Below are positions 9,848 through 18,554 of a DNA stretch of 64,000 nt, one piece after another. Location of the stretch: positions 434,001-498,000 of the forward strand of contig NZ_MOAL01000001.1 of assembly GCF_003731765.1 (NCBI RefSeq). Direction: 5' to 3'. A program made the translations under genes and the position numbers. The DNA is from Pseudomonas chlororaphis. Lineage in GTDB: Bacteria > Pseudomonadota > Gammaproteobacteria > Pseudomonadales > Pseudomonadaceae. How positions within the stretch are numbered: the first letter of the stretch is position 1; each line of letters opens with the position of its first letter. The notes under the pieces were generated by a model, which was not told where the DNA came from, ran no database searches, and saw only the letters and a program-made list of their open reading frames with translations.

Positions 9848-10201
9848 TCAGACCAGCACTTGCCGCGTGCTCGCCATGTACTGGTGAATCTGTTTTTCCA
9901 CTCGCGGATGAATCATCTCCACCGGGCGCCGGCCATTGGGGCACGGCAGGCTGGGGGTGGTGCCGAACAGCCGGCAGATCAGCGGCCGCTCGTCATACAC
10001 GGTGCAGCCGTTGGGCCCCAGGTGCACACAGTTCAGCTCGTCCATGGCGGCGTCCTGCTCGGCGGCGGTCTTGCGCGGCAGGCGGGACATTTCCTCGGGA
10101 GAGGTGGTCACCGGCCCGCAGCAGTCGTGGCAACCGGGGACGCATTCGAAGGAGGGAATCTGCTGTCGCAGCAGACGGACTTTCTGGCTGTTGCAGCTCA
10201 T
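9848..10201 (-). CDS. YkgJ-type cysteine cluster protein
   Basis: Small 117-residue protein with the YkgJ family zinc/iron-chelating cysteine pattern: ECVPGCHDCCGPV near residues 19-31, then NCVHLGPNGCTVYDERPLICRLFG near 57-80. Biochemical role of the family is unknown; the clustered Cys suggest a metal site. Start chosen at ATG 10201 (MSCNSQKVR) because the family domain begins soon after; upstream frame to 10396 is non-conserved sequence. No strong ribosome site is seen. It is convergent with dadR (25-base gap) and divergent from the oxidoreductase gene. Confidence 0.78.
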   Translation of the reverse strand: MSCNSQKVRLLRQQIPSFECVPGCHDCCGPVTTSPEEMSRLPRKTAAEQDAAMDELNCVHLGPNGCTVYDERPLICRLFGTTPSLPCPNGRRPVEMIHPRVEKQIHQYMASTRQVLV

Positions 10202-10284
10202 GGCAGCGTATACCGGGATATTCAATGACCCGGGATTTTGCCCTAAAAGCCCCGGTGCAGACAGCGACAGCTGACCACCGTCGG

Positions 10285-10314
10285 TTGCCGAGGCGGAAAA
10301 CCCCGGCTTATGCT
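10285..10314 (+). promoter_or_regulatory. Sigma70-type promoter of the FAD oxidoreductase gene
   Basis: TTGCCG (10285-10290) and TATGCT (10309-10314) with 18 bases between, about 40 bases upstream of the ATG at 10353. A reasonable but unproven housekeeping promoter. Confidence 0.45.
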
Positions 10315-10352
10315 CCGTGCATTTTTCCAAACACGACTCAGGATCCGCGCCC

Positions 10353-11666
10353 ATGACCGCCCGTACCCAGCCACCGCAGCCGCTCCAGGGGCACACTGCT
10401 TCGTACTACGCCGCCAGCAGCCTGGCCCAGCCCGATTACCCGGTGCTCAGCGGCGAACTACGGGCGGATGTGTGCGTGGTCGGCGGCGGTTTTTCGGGCT
10501 TGAACACGGCGATCGAGCTGGCCGAGCGCGGGCTCAGCGTGATCCTGCTGGAGGCCCGCAAGATCGGCTGGGGCGCCAGCGGGCGCAACGGCGGCCAGTT
10601 GATTCGTGGTGTCGGGCACGGCCTGGAACAGTTCACCTCGCTGCTGGGCAGCGACGGGGTGCGTGAGCTGAAGCTGATGGGCCTGGAAGCCGTGGAGATC
10701 GTCCGGCAACGGGTCGAACGCTTCCAGATCCCCTGCGACCTGACCTGGGGCTATTGCGACCTGGCCAACAAACCCAAGGAGCTGGACGGTTTCGCCGAGG
10801 ACGCTGAAGAGCTGCGCAGCCTCGGTTATCGGCATGAACTCAGGCTGCTGCAAGCGCAGGACATGCATCAGGTGGTGGGCTCCAAGCGCTACGTTGGCGG
10901 CCTGGTGGACATGGGCTCGGGCCATCTGCACCCGCTGAACCTGGCCCTGGGTGAAGCCCGCGCCGCGCAACAACTGGGGGTTGGCCTGTTCGAGCAATCG
11001 GCGGTCACGCGCATCGACTACGGCCCTGAAATCAAGGTCCACACCGCCCAGGGCACGGTTCGCGCCGAGCACCTGGTGCTGGGCTGCAACGCCTACCTCA
11101 ATGACCTCAACCCGGAGTTGGGCGGCAAGGTGCTGCCCGCCGGCAGCTACATCATCGCCACCGAGCCCTTGAGCGAGGCCCAGGCCCACGCGCTGTTGCC
11201 GCAGAACATGGCGGTCTGCGACCAACGGGTGGCCCTGGATTACTACCGGCTTTCGGCGGACCGGCGCTTGCTGTTCGGCGGCGCCTGCCATTATTCCGGG
11301 CGCGACCCCAAGGACATCGCCGCCTACATGCAACCGAAGATGCTCCAGGTGTTTCCGCAGTTGGCCGGGGTGAAGATCGACTATCAGTGGGGCGGGATGA
11401 TCGGCATCGGCGCCAACCGCCTGCCGCAGATCGGCCGGCTCAAGGACCAGCCGAATGTGTATTACGCCCAGGCCTATTCGGGTCACGGACTGAACGCCAC
11501 GCACCTGGCCGGCAAGCTGTTGGCCGAGGCTATCAGCGGCCGGCAAAGTCGTGGTTTCGATCTGTTCGCCCAGGTGCCTCACATCACCTTCCCCGGGGGC
11601 AAGCACCTGCGCTCGCCGCTGCTGGCGCTGGGGATGCTCTGGCACCGACTCAAGGAACTGGCCTGA
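10353..11666 (+). CDS. FAD-dependent gamma-glutamylpolyamine-type oxidoreductase (PauB/PuuB-like)
   Basis: DAO-superfamily flavoprotein of 437 residues. The FAD-binding fold ADVCVVGGGFSGLNTAIELAERG is at ~38-60, followed by VILLEARKIGWGASGRNGGQ, the hallmark of PuuB/OrdL proteins. The C-terminal block YAQAYSGHGLNATHLAGK closes the FAD site. Relatives oxidise gamma-glutamylputrescine and similar adducts to aldehydes. Its place beside dadR matches PA5309, which I recall as one of the PauB paralogues, and the PauC-type aldehyde dehydrogenase lies 5 kb away. Start ATG 10353 has AGGA nine bases upstream; the earlier in-frame ATG at 10317 has none. Exact polyamine substrate is not resolvable. Confidence 0.82.
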   Translation: MTARTQPPQPLQGHTASYYAASSLAQPDYPVLSGELRADVCVVGGGFSGLNTAIELAERGLSVILLEARKIGWGASGRNGGQLIRGVGHGLEQFTSLLGSDGVRELKLMGLEAVEIVRQRVERFQIPCDLTWGYCDLANKPKELDGFAEDAEELRSLGYRHELRLLQAQDMHQVVGSKRYVGGLVDMGSGHLHPLNLALGEARAAQQLGVGLFEQSAVTRIDYGPEIKVHTAQGTVRAEHLVLGCNAYLNDLNPELGGKVLPAGSYIIATEPLSEAQAHALLPQNMAVCDQRVALDYYRLSADRRLLFGGACHYSGRDPKDIAAYMQPKMLQVFPQLAGVKIDYQWGGMIGIGANRLPQIGRLKDQPNVYYAQAYSGHGLNATHLAGKLLAEAISGRQSRGFDLFAQVPHITFPGGKHLRSPLLALGMLWHRLKELA

Positions 11667-11678
11667 GCCGGCGCCCCT

Positions 11679-11924
11679 TTAGAGACGCCAGAACGGCTTG
11701 AGCCCTTCCCGACGCGCCTGCTCCCGGCTCAGGCCGATGTCCCGCAGTTGCTCGGGGGTCAGTTCCAACAGGGCTTTGCGGCTGTGCAGTCGATGCCAGT
11801 ACAGAGCCCAGCGCCCCAGGCCGATGGGCGCACAGCCGGACAGGCGCGCGGTCATCGCCCGCTCCTGCCCCTCGACCAGATCCTGACTGTGTAACGACAG
11901 ACGCACATCGCTCAAGCCGTTCAT
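11679..11924 (-). CDS. DUF1127 domain small protein
   Basis: Small 81-residue protein ending in a DUF1127 (YjiS-like) segment: WHRLHSRKALLELTPEQLRDIGLSREQARREG, near residues 42-75. Proteins with this motif are often stress- or post-transcription-linked, including arginine-rich RNA-binding forms, but no function is established for this one. Start ATG 11924 is preceded by AGGAGC ten bases upstream; the GTG at 11945 is in frame but less likely. It is convergent with the oxidoreductase gene and divergent from the MocR gene. Confidence 0.75.
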   Translation of the reverse strand: MNGLSDVRLSLHSQDLVEGQERAMTARLSGCAPIGLGRWALYWHRLHSRKALLELTPEQLRDIGLSREQARREGLKPFWRL

Positions 11925-11988
11925 TTCTGTCTTGCTCCTGTTCACTTGGGTTGCAATGAGCAGACATCATGGGCGGATGGGCAAAACC

Positions 11989-12072
11989 ATTACAGACTCA
12001 AAGCGGTTGTATTATTCCCATACAGATTTTCCACAAACCCGGCTGAATCCTGTATTTTCCTCCCATCTGTAC
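11989..12072. promoter_or_regulatory. Four CTGTA/TACAG half-sites upstream of the MocR gene
   Basis: ATTACAG at 11989-11995, ATACAG at 12020-12025, CTGTAT at 12050-12055 and CTGTAC at 12067-12072: two half-sites in one orientation followed by two in the other. They lie in the divergent region between the DUF1127 and MocR genes. MocR proteins commonly bind repeated half-sites in their own promoter region, so autoregulation is plausible but unproven. Confidence 0.35.
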
Positions 12073-12108
12073 CGGTCCTCCCCGCCCCTCTTCCATCGAG
12101 TGCTCAGC

Positions 12109-13542
12109 ATGACCCTTTACGTCAACCTCGCCGAACTCCTGGGTACCCGCATCGAGCAGGGCTTCTATCGCCCCGGCGATCGGCTGCCCTCGGTACGTGC
12201 CTTGAGCGTCGAGCACGGTGTCAGCCTGAGCACCGTGCAGCAGGCATACAGGCTGCTGGAAGATAACGGCCTGGCCACGCCCAAACCGAAATCCGGCTAT
12301 TTCGTGCCCGCCAGTCGCGAGTTGCCGGCCCTGCCGGCGGTGGGTCGACCGGCCCAGCGTCCGGTGGAAATTTCCCAATGGGACCAAGTCCTCGAACTGA
12401 TTCGTGCGGTGCCGCGCAAGGATGTGGTGCAGTTGGGGCGAGGCATGCCGGACGTCACCACGCCGACCATGCAACCGCTGCTGCGCGGGCTGGCGCGGAT
12501 CAGCCGGCGCCAGGACATGCCCGGGCTGTATTACGACAACATCTACGGCGTGCTCGAACTGCGGGAGCAACTGGCCCGCCTGCTGCTGGATTCCGGCTGC
12601 CAATTAGGGGCCAACGACCTGGTGATCACCACCGGCTGCCACGAAGCGCTGTCCACCAGCATCCGCGCCACCTGCAACCCGGGCGACATTGTCGCGGTGG
12701 ACTCGCCGAGCTTTCACGGGGCCATGCAAACCCTCAAGGGCCTGGGCATGAAAGCCTTGGAGATTCCCACCGACCCCCTGACCGGCATCAGCCTGGAAGC
12801 CCTGGAACTGGCCCTGGAGCAATGGCCGATCAAGGCCATACAGTTGACCCCCAACTGCAACAACCCCCTGGGCTACATCATGCCGGAGTCGCGTAAACGC
12901 GCCCTGCTGACCCTGGCCCAGCGCTTCGACGTGGCGATCATCGAGGACGATGTGTATGGCGAACTGGCCTACACCTACCCGCGCCCACGCACCATCAAGT
13001 CCTTCGATGAAGACGGCCGGGTGCTGCTGTGCAGCTCGTTCTCGAAAACCCTGGCCCCCGGCCTGCGCATTGGCTGGGTGGCGCCGGGGCGCTATCTGGA
13101 ACGGGTGCTGCACATGAAATACATCAGCACCGGGTCCACGGCAACGCAGCCACAGATCGCCATTGCCGAATTCCTTAAGGACGGCTACTTCGAACCGCAC
13201 TTGCGCAAGATGCGCACTCAATACCAGCGCAATCGCGACCTGATGCTTGACTGGGTCAGCCGCTACTTCCCGGCCGGAACCCGTGCCAGCCGGCCCCAGG
13301 GCAGTTTCATGCTGTGGGTCGAACTACCGGAGGGCTTCGACACTCTGAAGCTCAACCGTGCCCTGCTGGACCAGGGGGTGCAGATCGCCGTAGGCAGCAT
13401 CTTTTCGGCCTCCGGCAAGTACCGCAATTGCCTGCGGATGAACTACGCTGCCAAGCCAACCGCAGAGGTCGAAGAAGCGGTTCGCAAGGTCGGCGCCGCC
13501 GCCATCAAGCTCCTGGCCGAAACCCAGGCCAATAACGACTGA
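12109..13542 (+). CDS. MocR-type regulator (GntR HTH plus aminotransferase-like domain)
   Basis: Fusion protein of 477 residues. An N-terminal GntR winged HTH (residues ~1-70, with GDRLPSVRALSVEHGVSLSTVQQAYRLLE) joins a fold-type I PLP aminotransferase-like domain (~90-470). The PLP lysine is in SSFSKTLAPGLRIGW and the conserved Asn/Asp positions are in TPNCNNPLGY and IIEDDVYGEL. MocR regulators use PLP chemistry as a sensor, for example for GABA, taurine or pyridoxal. Start ATG 12109 begins exactly at the HTH domain; the upstream extension to 11932 would translate promoter sequence. Ligand and targets unknown; nearby polyamine and amino acid genes suggest an amine signal. Confidence 0.88.
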   Translation: MTLYVNLAELLGTRIEQGFYRPGDRLPSVRALSVEHGVSLSTVQQAYRLLEDNGLATPKPKSGYFVPASRELPALPAVGRPAQRPVEISQWDQVLELIRAVPRKDVVQLGRGMPDVTTPTMQPLLRGLARISRRQDMPGLYYDNIYGVLELREQLARLLLDSGCQLGANDLVITTGCHEALSTSIRATCNPGDIVAVDSPSFHGAMQTLKGLGMKALEIPTDPLTGISLEALELALEQWPIKAIQLTPNCNNPLGYIMPESRKRALLTLAQRFDVAIIEDDVYGELAYTYPRPRTIKSFDEDGRVLLCSSFSKTLAPGLRIGWVAPGRYLERVLHMKYISTGSTATQPQIAIAEFLKDGYFEPHLRKMRTQYQRNRDLMLDWVSRYFPAGTRASRPQGSFMLWVELPEGFDTLKLNRALLDQGVQIAVGSIFSASGKYRNCLRMNYAAKPTAEVEEAVRKVGAAAIKLLAETQANND

Positions 13543-13602
13543 CCCTCTCCCGGGAACCTGCGCCCCTATGCCAACCCTTGCCACGCTTCGAGACGACCTG
13601 AG

Positions 13603-15177
13603 TTGAAACTCATGCAGGCGTGCACCGTGGCGCTGCTGGCTGGCGCGCTGCTGAGCGGTTGCGCCAGCCGGGACGTGCCCCGGGAACCCAGCCAGGCCCT
13701 GCCGGCAACGGACTCGCGCTTTGCCCAATCGATCCGTGCCCAGGCCGCCCCGCACCAGGGGCGCTCGGGCTTTCGCCTGCTGTCCAACAGCACCGAAGCC
13801 TTCATGGCCCGGGCCGAACTGATCCGCAACGCCCAGAGCAGCCTCGACCTGCAGTACTACATCGTCCACGACGGCGTCAGCACCCGCATGCTGGTGGATG
13901 AACTGCTCAAGGCCGCCGACCGCGGCGTGCGCATCCGCATCCTGCTGGATGACACCACCAGCGACGGCCTGGACCAGATCATCGCCACCCTGGCCGCCCA
14001 CCCACAGGTGCAGATTCGCCTGTTCAACCCTCTGCACCTGGGCCGCAGCACCGGCGTGACCCGCTCACTGGGGCGCCTGCTCAACCTCTCGCAGCAACAC
14101 CGGCGCATGCACAACAAACTGTGGCTGGCAGACAACAGCGTGGCCATCGTCGGCGGACGCAACCTGGGGGATGCCTACTTCGACGCCGAGCCCAACCTCA
14201 ACTTCACCGATATCGACATGCTCAGCGTCGGGCCCGTGGCGGAGCAGCTGGGACAAAGCTTCGACCAGTACTGGAACAGCGCCCTGAGCAAACCCATCGG
14301 TGAGTTCATGTCGCGAGCGCCGTCAGCCAAGGACCTGCGCAATACCCGGCAACGCCTGGAAGACTCCCTGGAAGACAACCGCCGGCAGAACCATGCCCTG
14401 TACCAACGGCTGATGACCTACCAGACCCAGCCGCGCATGGACATCTGGCGCAAGGAGCTGATCTGGGCCTGGAACCAGGCCCTGTGGGACGCTCCGACCA
14501 AGGTACTGTCCAAGGGCGAACCCGACCCGCACCTGCTACTGACCACCCAGCTAGGCCCTGAACTGCAGGGGGTCAGCCAGGAGCTGATCATGATCTCGGC
14601 CTACTTCGTACCCGGCCAGCCGGGGTTGGTGTACCTGACCGGGCGTGCTGATGCCGGGGTTTCTGTCAGCCTGCTGACCAACTCCCTGGAGGCCACGGAC
14701 GTGCCGGTGGTCCACGGCGGCTATGCACCTTATCGCAAGGCCCTGCTGGAGCACGGAGTAAAGCTCTTCGAACTGCGTCGCCAGCCGGGCGACAGCGGCG
14801 GTGGTGGCAGCGGCCCGCACTTGTTCCGCAGCGGCTCGGTGGGCGGCTCCGACTCCAGCCTGCACAGCAAGGCGATGATTTTCGATCGGCAAAAGTCCTT
14901 TGTCGGCTCCTTCAACTTCGACCCACGCTCGGTGCTGTGGAACACCGAAGTCGGGGTGCTGGTGGACAGCCCGGAACTGGCCGAACACCTGCGCGCGCTG
15001 GCCCTGCAAGGCATGGCGCCGGCCTTGAGCTACGAGGCCAAATTGCAGGATGGCCAAGTGGTCTGGGTCACCGAAGACAACCAGCAACTGCACACCCTGA
15101 GCCGCGAGCCCGGCAGTTGGTGGCGCCGCATCAACGCCTGGCTGAGCACCCGGGTCGGCCTGGAACGCATGCTCTGA
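13603..15177 (+). CDS. PLD-family phosphodiesterase, cardiolipin synthase-like lipoprotein
   Basis: Phospholipase D superfamily protein of 524 residues with two HxKx4D motifs: HNKLWLAD followed by GGRNLGDAY, and HSKAMIFD followed by GSFNFDPRS. The paired motifs form one active site, used by cardiolipin synthases (ClsC-like) and related phosphatidyl transferases. The N-terminus has a lipoprotein signal with lipobox LLSGC, so it is probably anchored at the cell envelope. Start TTG 13603 keeps a Lys in the signal n-region; ATG 13612 is an equally possible start, and neither has a strong ribosome site. I recall a PLD-like gene next to an MFS gene at the matching place in P. aeruginosa (PA5310-PA5311). 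Confidence 0.82.
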   Translation: MKLMQACTVALLAGALLSGCASRDVPREPSQALPATDSRFAQSIRAQAAPHQGRSGFRLLSNSTEAFMARAELIRNAQSSLDLQYYIVHDGVSTRMLVDELLKAADRGVRIRILLDDTTSDGLDQIIATLAAHPQVQIRLFNPLHLGRSTGVTRSLGRLLNLSQQHRRMHNKLWLADNSVAIVGGRNLGDAYFDAEPNLNFTDIDMLSVGPVAEQLGQSFDQYWNSALSKPIGEFMSRAPSAKDLRNTRQRLEDSLEDNRRQNHALYQRLMTYQTQPRMDIWRKELIWAWNQALWDAPTKVLSKGEPDPHLLLTTQLGPELQGVSQELIMISAYFVPGQPGLVYLTGRADAGVSVSLLTNSLEATDVPVVHGGYAPYRKALLEHGVKLFELRRQPGDSGGGGSGPHLFRSGSVGGSDSSLHSKAMIFDRQKSFVGSFNFDPRSVLWNTEVGVLVDSPELAEHLRALALQGMAPALSYEAKLQDGQVVWVTEDNQQLHTLSREPGSWWRRINAWLSTRVGLERML

Positions 15178-15189
15178 AACACAATTGCG

Positions 15190-15606
15190 TCAGGGCTTGA
15201 GCAATTGGCTCCTGATGAACTGATCCAGGGCGGCCGAGTGGTAGAAGCCCATGCACCGCTCGAAGATCGAGTTGATCGGGTAACCCGCCTCGTTCTTCAT
15301 CGGGGGCCCGCCGACATGGAAGGTTTCGGTGTGGCGCTTGACGAAATGGCTCAGCGCCCGGGTGCGCCGGTCCGTGCCATCGCGGTCCAGTTGCACCCGA
15401 TCGACGAAGTAGGACGCATCGTGCAGGTCGAAGGCCTTGTAGAAGTTCATGCGCTCATAGTTGCCGTCCAGGCATTCCTTCAGCGCCAACTGCTTGACCC
15501 GCTCGACCGGGGGATCCTTGGGCGCGCCATGACTGAGGGTTGCCACTAGGCACATAAGCGCAGCACCCATGCGGGCACCTTTCATCCTGGTTGATTTGAG
15601 CTTCAT
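15190..15606 (-). CDS. Exported small protein resembling T6SS amidase immunity Tai4
   Basis: Predicted periplasmic protein of 138 residues with a signal peptide (MKLKSTRMKGARMG then a hydrophobic core ending SHGA). The mature part has LKECLDGNY near the N-terminus, DASYFVDRVQ, then FERCMGFYHSAALDQFIRSQ at the C-terminus. The two-Cys layout and the C-terminal CxxxYHSxxLDxx pattern look like the Tai4 family, which binds and blocks Tae4 peptidoglycan amidase effectors in the periplasm. No amidase gene is beside it, so it would be an orphan immunity gene. Start ATG 15606 has AGGGAC upstream. The family call is from pattern memory and moderate; a plain periplasmic unknown is the alternative. Confidence 0.55.
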   Translation of the reverse strand: MKLKSTRMKGARMGAALMCLVATLSHGAPKDPPVERVKQLALKECLDGNYERMNFYKAFDLHDASYFVDRVQLDRDGTDRRTRALSHFVKRHTETFHVGGPPMKNEAGYPINSIFERCMGFYHSAALDQFIRSQLLKP

Positions 15607-15642
15607 CTGACGTCCCTGAATACACACGAAATAGCCCGGCCC

Positions 15643-16791
15643 CTACGAGGATTGCGGCTGGGTAACACCGAACGCGCCTTGGCGCGACAGCAACACTATC
15701 AACCCCAAGGCACCCGCCGCCATCAAGAACAGCAAGGCGTGGCCGCTGACCCACTGGCTGCCCGCCCCGGCCACCAGCGGCCCGATCAGGCAGCCGATGC
15801 CCCAGAGCTGCGCCACATGGGCGTTGGCCCGCACCAAAGCGTCGTCACGGTAGCGCTCGCCGATAAGGATCAGCGACAGGGTGAACAAGCCGCCGGCACT
15901 GGCGCCGAACAGCACCCACAGCGGCCAGATCAACGGGCTGTGGAGCAGCAGCGGAATGGCCAGACTGGACAACAGCAGCACCACCGCACAGCCACTGAAC
16001 AGGGTGCGCCGCGACCAGCGATCGGCCAGGGCGCCAATCGGTAATTGCAGCACGGCATCGCCCACCACCACGGTGCTGACCATGGCCAGGGCGATGTCTT
16101 CCGTGAAGCCCTGGCGCAGGCAATACACCGGCAGCAGGGTAAGGATCATGGCTTCGAACGCAGCAAACAAGGCAACCGCCCAACCGATGGCCGGCAAGCC
16201 GCGGCAGAAGCGCCACAAGTCGATCATGGTCACGCTGCAGGCTTCGGTGGTGGGCGCGCCGCTGCGGCCCATCAGCAGCAGGGGCGAGACCACCAGCAAC
16301 ACCACGCCGACCCAGAACCCGTAGTCATGCCCGGTGCCCAGCGCCCCCAGCAGCAGCGGCCCGGCCAACTGGCTCAGGGCGTAGCAACTGCCGTACAGGG
16401 CCACCAGGCGGCCACGCCAATGCTCCACCACCAATTGGTTGATCCAGCTTTCGCCGAGGATAAAGACGATGGTCAGCACCACGCCGATCATCAGGCGCAG
16501 CAGCAACCACAGCGGATAACTGGGCAACAGCGCCAGCAGGCCGATGGACAGGGCTCCGCCCCACAGGCACAAACGCATCAGCCCCGCCGTGCCGAAACGC
16601 GCCGCCAGACGGCTGGATATCTTCGCCCCGAGCAACACGCCAAAGGCCGGCATCGAGGCCATGACGCCAATGGCAAAAGGGCCGTAGCCCCAGCTTTCCA
16701 GGCGAAACGACACCAACGGCATGCTCACGCCAAGGGCCAGGCCGACGCTCAGGACCGCCGACAGAACGGCGAAATAAGTCGCCCAACGCAT
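15643..16791 (-). CDS. MFS transporter
   Basis: Inner-membrane major facilitator of 382 residues with about 12 hydrophobic helices. Loop motifs after helix 2 (GAKISSRLAARFGT) and in the second half (GALADRWSRRTLF) are the usual MFS signatures. It resembles the YcaD-type drug/metabolite group; substrate unknown. Start ATG 16791 is chosen because AGGAG lies seven bases upstream; the in-frame ATG at 16821 lacks a site. It follows kauB on the same strand after 133 bases, and matches the MFS gene next to kauB remembered from P. aeruginosa (PA5311). Confidence 0.85.
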   Translation of the reverse strand: MRWATYFAVLSAVLSVGLALGVSMPLVSFRLESWGYGPFAIGVMASMPAFGVLLGAKISSRLAARFGTAGLMRLCLWGGALSIGLLALLPSYPLWLLLRLMIGVVLTIVFILGESWINQLVVEHWRGRLVALYGSCYALSQLAGPLLLGALGTGHDYGFWVGVVLLVVSPLLLMGRSGAPTTEACSVTMIDLWRFCRGLPAIGWAVALFAAFEAMILTLLPVYCLRQGFTEDIALAMVSTVVVGDAVLQLPIGALADRWSRRTLFSGCAVVLLLSSLAIPLLLHSPLIWPLWVLFGASAGGLFTLSLILIGERYRDDALVRANAHVAQLWGIGCLIGPLVAGAGSQWVSGHALLFLMAAGALGLIVLLSRQGAFGVTQPQSS

Positions 16792-16837
16792 TTCCACGCT
16801 CCTGTGGATCATTGTTTTCATCAGACACAGACGACAC

Positions 16838-16866
16838 AGCCGGACTTCCCTGAGGGGAGTCCGGCT
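16838..16866 (-). terminator. Hairpin between kauB and the MFS gene
   Basis: Stem AGCCGGACTTCCC / GGGAGTCCGGCT with one bulged base and a short TGAG loop. It lies 58 bases past the kauB stop. There is no U-tract after it on the minus strand, so it may be an attenuator or RNA-stabilising stem rather than a full terminator. Confidence 0.45.
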
Positions 16867-16924
16867 GCGATAAGGGTCGAAAGCCGACGCGGCTAGGGGC
16901 GCCGACCCACCGAAGCCTCGCGGC

Positions 16925-18418
16925 TTACAGTTTGATCCAGGTCGCTTTCAACTCGGTGTATTTGTCGAAGGCGTGCAGGGATTTGTCCCGACCGTTGCCC
17001 GACTGCTTGAAGCCGCCGAACGGAGCCGTCATGTCGCCACCGTCATACTGGTTGACCCAGACGCTACCGGCACGCAGGGCGCGGGCTGTCTGGTGGGCCT
17101 TGGAGATGTTCGACGTCCACACTGCCGCCGCCAGGCCGTAAGGCGTGTCGTTGGCGATCTGGATGGCCTCTTCGGCGGTGTCGAAGGTCAGTACCGACAG
17201 CACCGGCCCAAAGATCTCTTCCTGGGCGATTTTCATGGCGTTGGTCACGCCGTCGAAAATCGTCGGCTCGACGTACGTACCGCCGGTTTCCTCCAGGGTG
17301 CGCTTGCCACCGATCACCAGCTTGGCGCCATCGGCGTGGCCGGACTCGATGTAGGACAGCACGGTGTTCATCTGCTGGGTGTCCACCAGGGCACCGACAT
17401 TGGTTGCCGGGTCCAGGGGGTTGCCCGGTTTCCAGCCCTTGAGGGCCTCGATCACCAGGGGCAGGAACTGATCCTTGATGGAACGCTCCACCAGCAGGCG
17501 CGAACCGGCGGTGCAGACTTCGCCCTGGTTGAAGGCGATGGCGCCGGCGGCGGATTCGGCAGCGGCTTGCAGGTCTGGGGCATCGGCGAACACGATGTTC
17601 GGACTCTTGCCACCGGCTTCGAGCCAGACGCGCTTCATGTTCGACTCACCGGAGTACACCAGCAACTGCTTGGCGATCTTGGTCGAACCGGTGAACACCA
17701 GGGTGTCCACATCCATGTGCAGGGCCAGGGCCTTGCCCACCGTGTGGCCGTAACCCGGCAGGACGTTGAACACCCCAGCCGGGATGCCCGCTTCGACTGC
17801 CAGGGCAGCGATGCGAATGGCCGTCAGCGGCGATTTTTCCGAAGGTTTGAGGATCACCGAGTTACCGGTGGACAGGGCCGGGCCGAGTTTCCAGCAGGCC
17901 ATCATCAGCGGGAAGTTCCACGGCACGATGGCCGCGACGACGCCCACTGGCTCGCGGGTGACCAGGCCCAGTTGATCGTGGGGAGTGGCCGCCACTTCAT
18001 CGTAGATCTTGTCGATGGCCTCGCCGCTCCAGCTCAGGGCTTGCGCAGCCCCGGGAACGTCGATGTGCAGCGAGTCGCTGATGGGCTTGCCCATGTCCAG
18101 GGTTTCAAGCAGGGCCAGCTCTTCGGCGTGCTTTTTCAGCAGGCCGGCGAAACGGATCATGGTGGATTTGCGCTTGGCCGGAGCCAGGCGCGACCAGGTG
18201 CCGGCGTTGAAGGTGGCGCGGGCGTTGTCCACGGCACGCTGGGCATCGGCAGCGTCACAACTGGCGATGGTTGCCAGTAGACGGCCATCGACCGGGCTGA
18301 TGCATTCGAAGGTTTCATTGGAAACGGCGGCGGTGTATTCGCCATTGATGTAGGCGCGGCCTTCGATCTTCAGGTCGCGGGCACGTTGTTCCCAATCGGC
18401 ACGAGTCAGGGTGGTCAT
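16925..18418 (-). CDS. kauB: Aldehyde dehydrogenase KauB/PauC
   Basis: NAD(P)-dependent aldehyde dehydrogenase of 497 residues that, in P. aeruginosa, oxidises guanidinobutyraldehyde and gamma-glutamyl- or amino-aldehydes from polyamine and arginine breakdown. Catalytic residues are visible: N168 in VPWNFP, E267 in WLEAGGKSP and C302 in GEVCTAGSR; the NAD site includes FTGSTKIAK. Start ATG 18418 follows GAGGAGGAC closely. Its likely upstream oxidase partner is the FAD enzyme at 10353-11666 and its likely repressor is PauR. The divergent 236-base region to the cupin gene contains a TTGACA box and a 24-bp dyad. Confidence 0.92.
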   Translation of the reverse strand: MTTLTRADWEQRARDLKIEGRAYINGEYTAAVSNETFECISPVDGRLLATIASCDAADAQRAVDNARATFNAGTWSRLAPAKRKSTMIRFAGLLKKHAEELALLETLDMGKPISDSLHIDVPGAAQALSWSGEAIDKIYDEVAATPHDQLGLVTREPVGVVAAIVPWNFPLMMACWKLGPALSTGNSVILKPSEKSPLTAIRIAALAVEAGIPAGVFNVLPGYGHTVGKALALHMDVDTLVFTGSTKIAKQLLVYSGESNMKRVWLEAGGKSPNIVFADAPDLQAAAESAAGAIAFNQGEVCTAGSRLLVERSIKDQFLPLVIEALKGWKPGNPLDPATNVGALVDTQQMNTVLSYIESGHADGAKLVIGGKRTLEETGGTYVEPTIFDGVTNAMKIAQEEIFGPVLSVLTFDTAEEAIQIANDTPYGLAAAVWTSNISKAHQTARALRAGSVWVNQYDGGDMTAPFGGFKQSGNGRDKSLHAFDKYTELKATWIKL

Positions 18419-18554
18419 ACGAGTGTCCTCCTCTTATTGATCAGGAGTGCCGCGCGAACGATGCCGGCACCCTCAAGAATTCTGCCCGGCCAGCTTGCTT
18501 AAGACCAAAGGCACCCGCCACCCTAAACCAGCCGCCCCTGTGGTTTCAATATAT

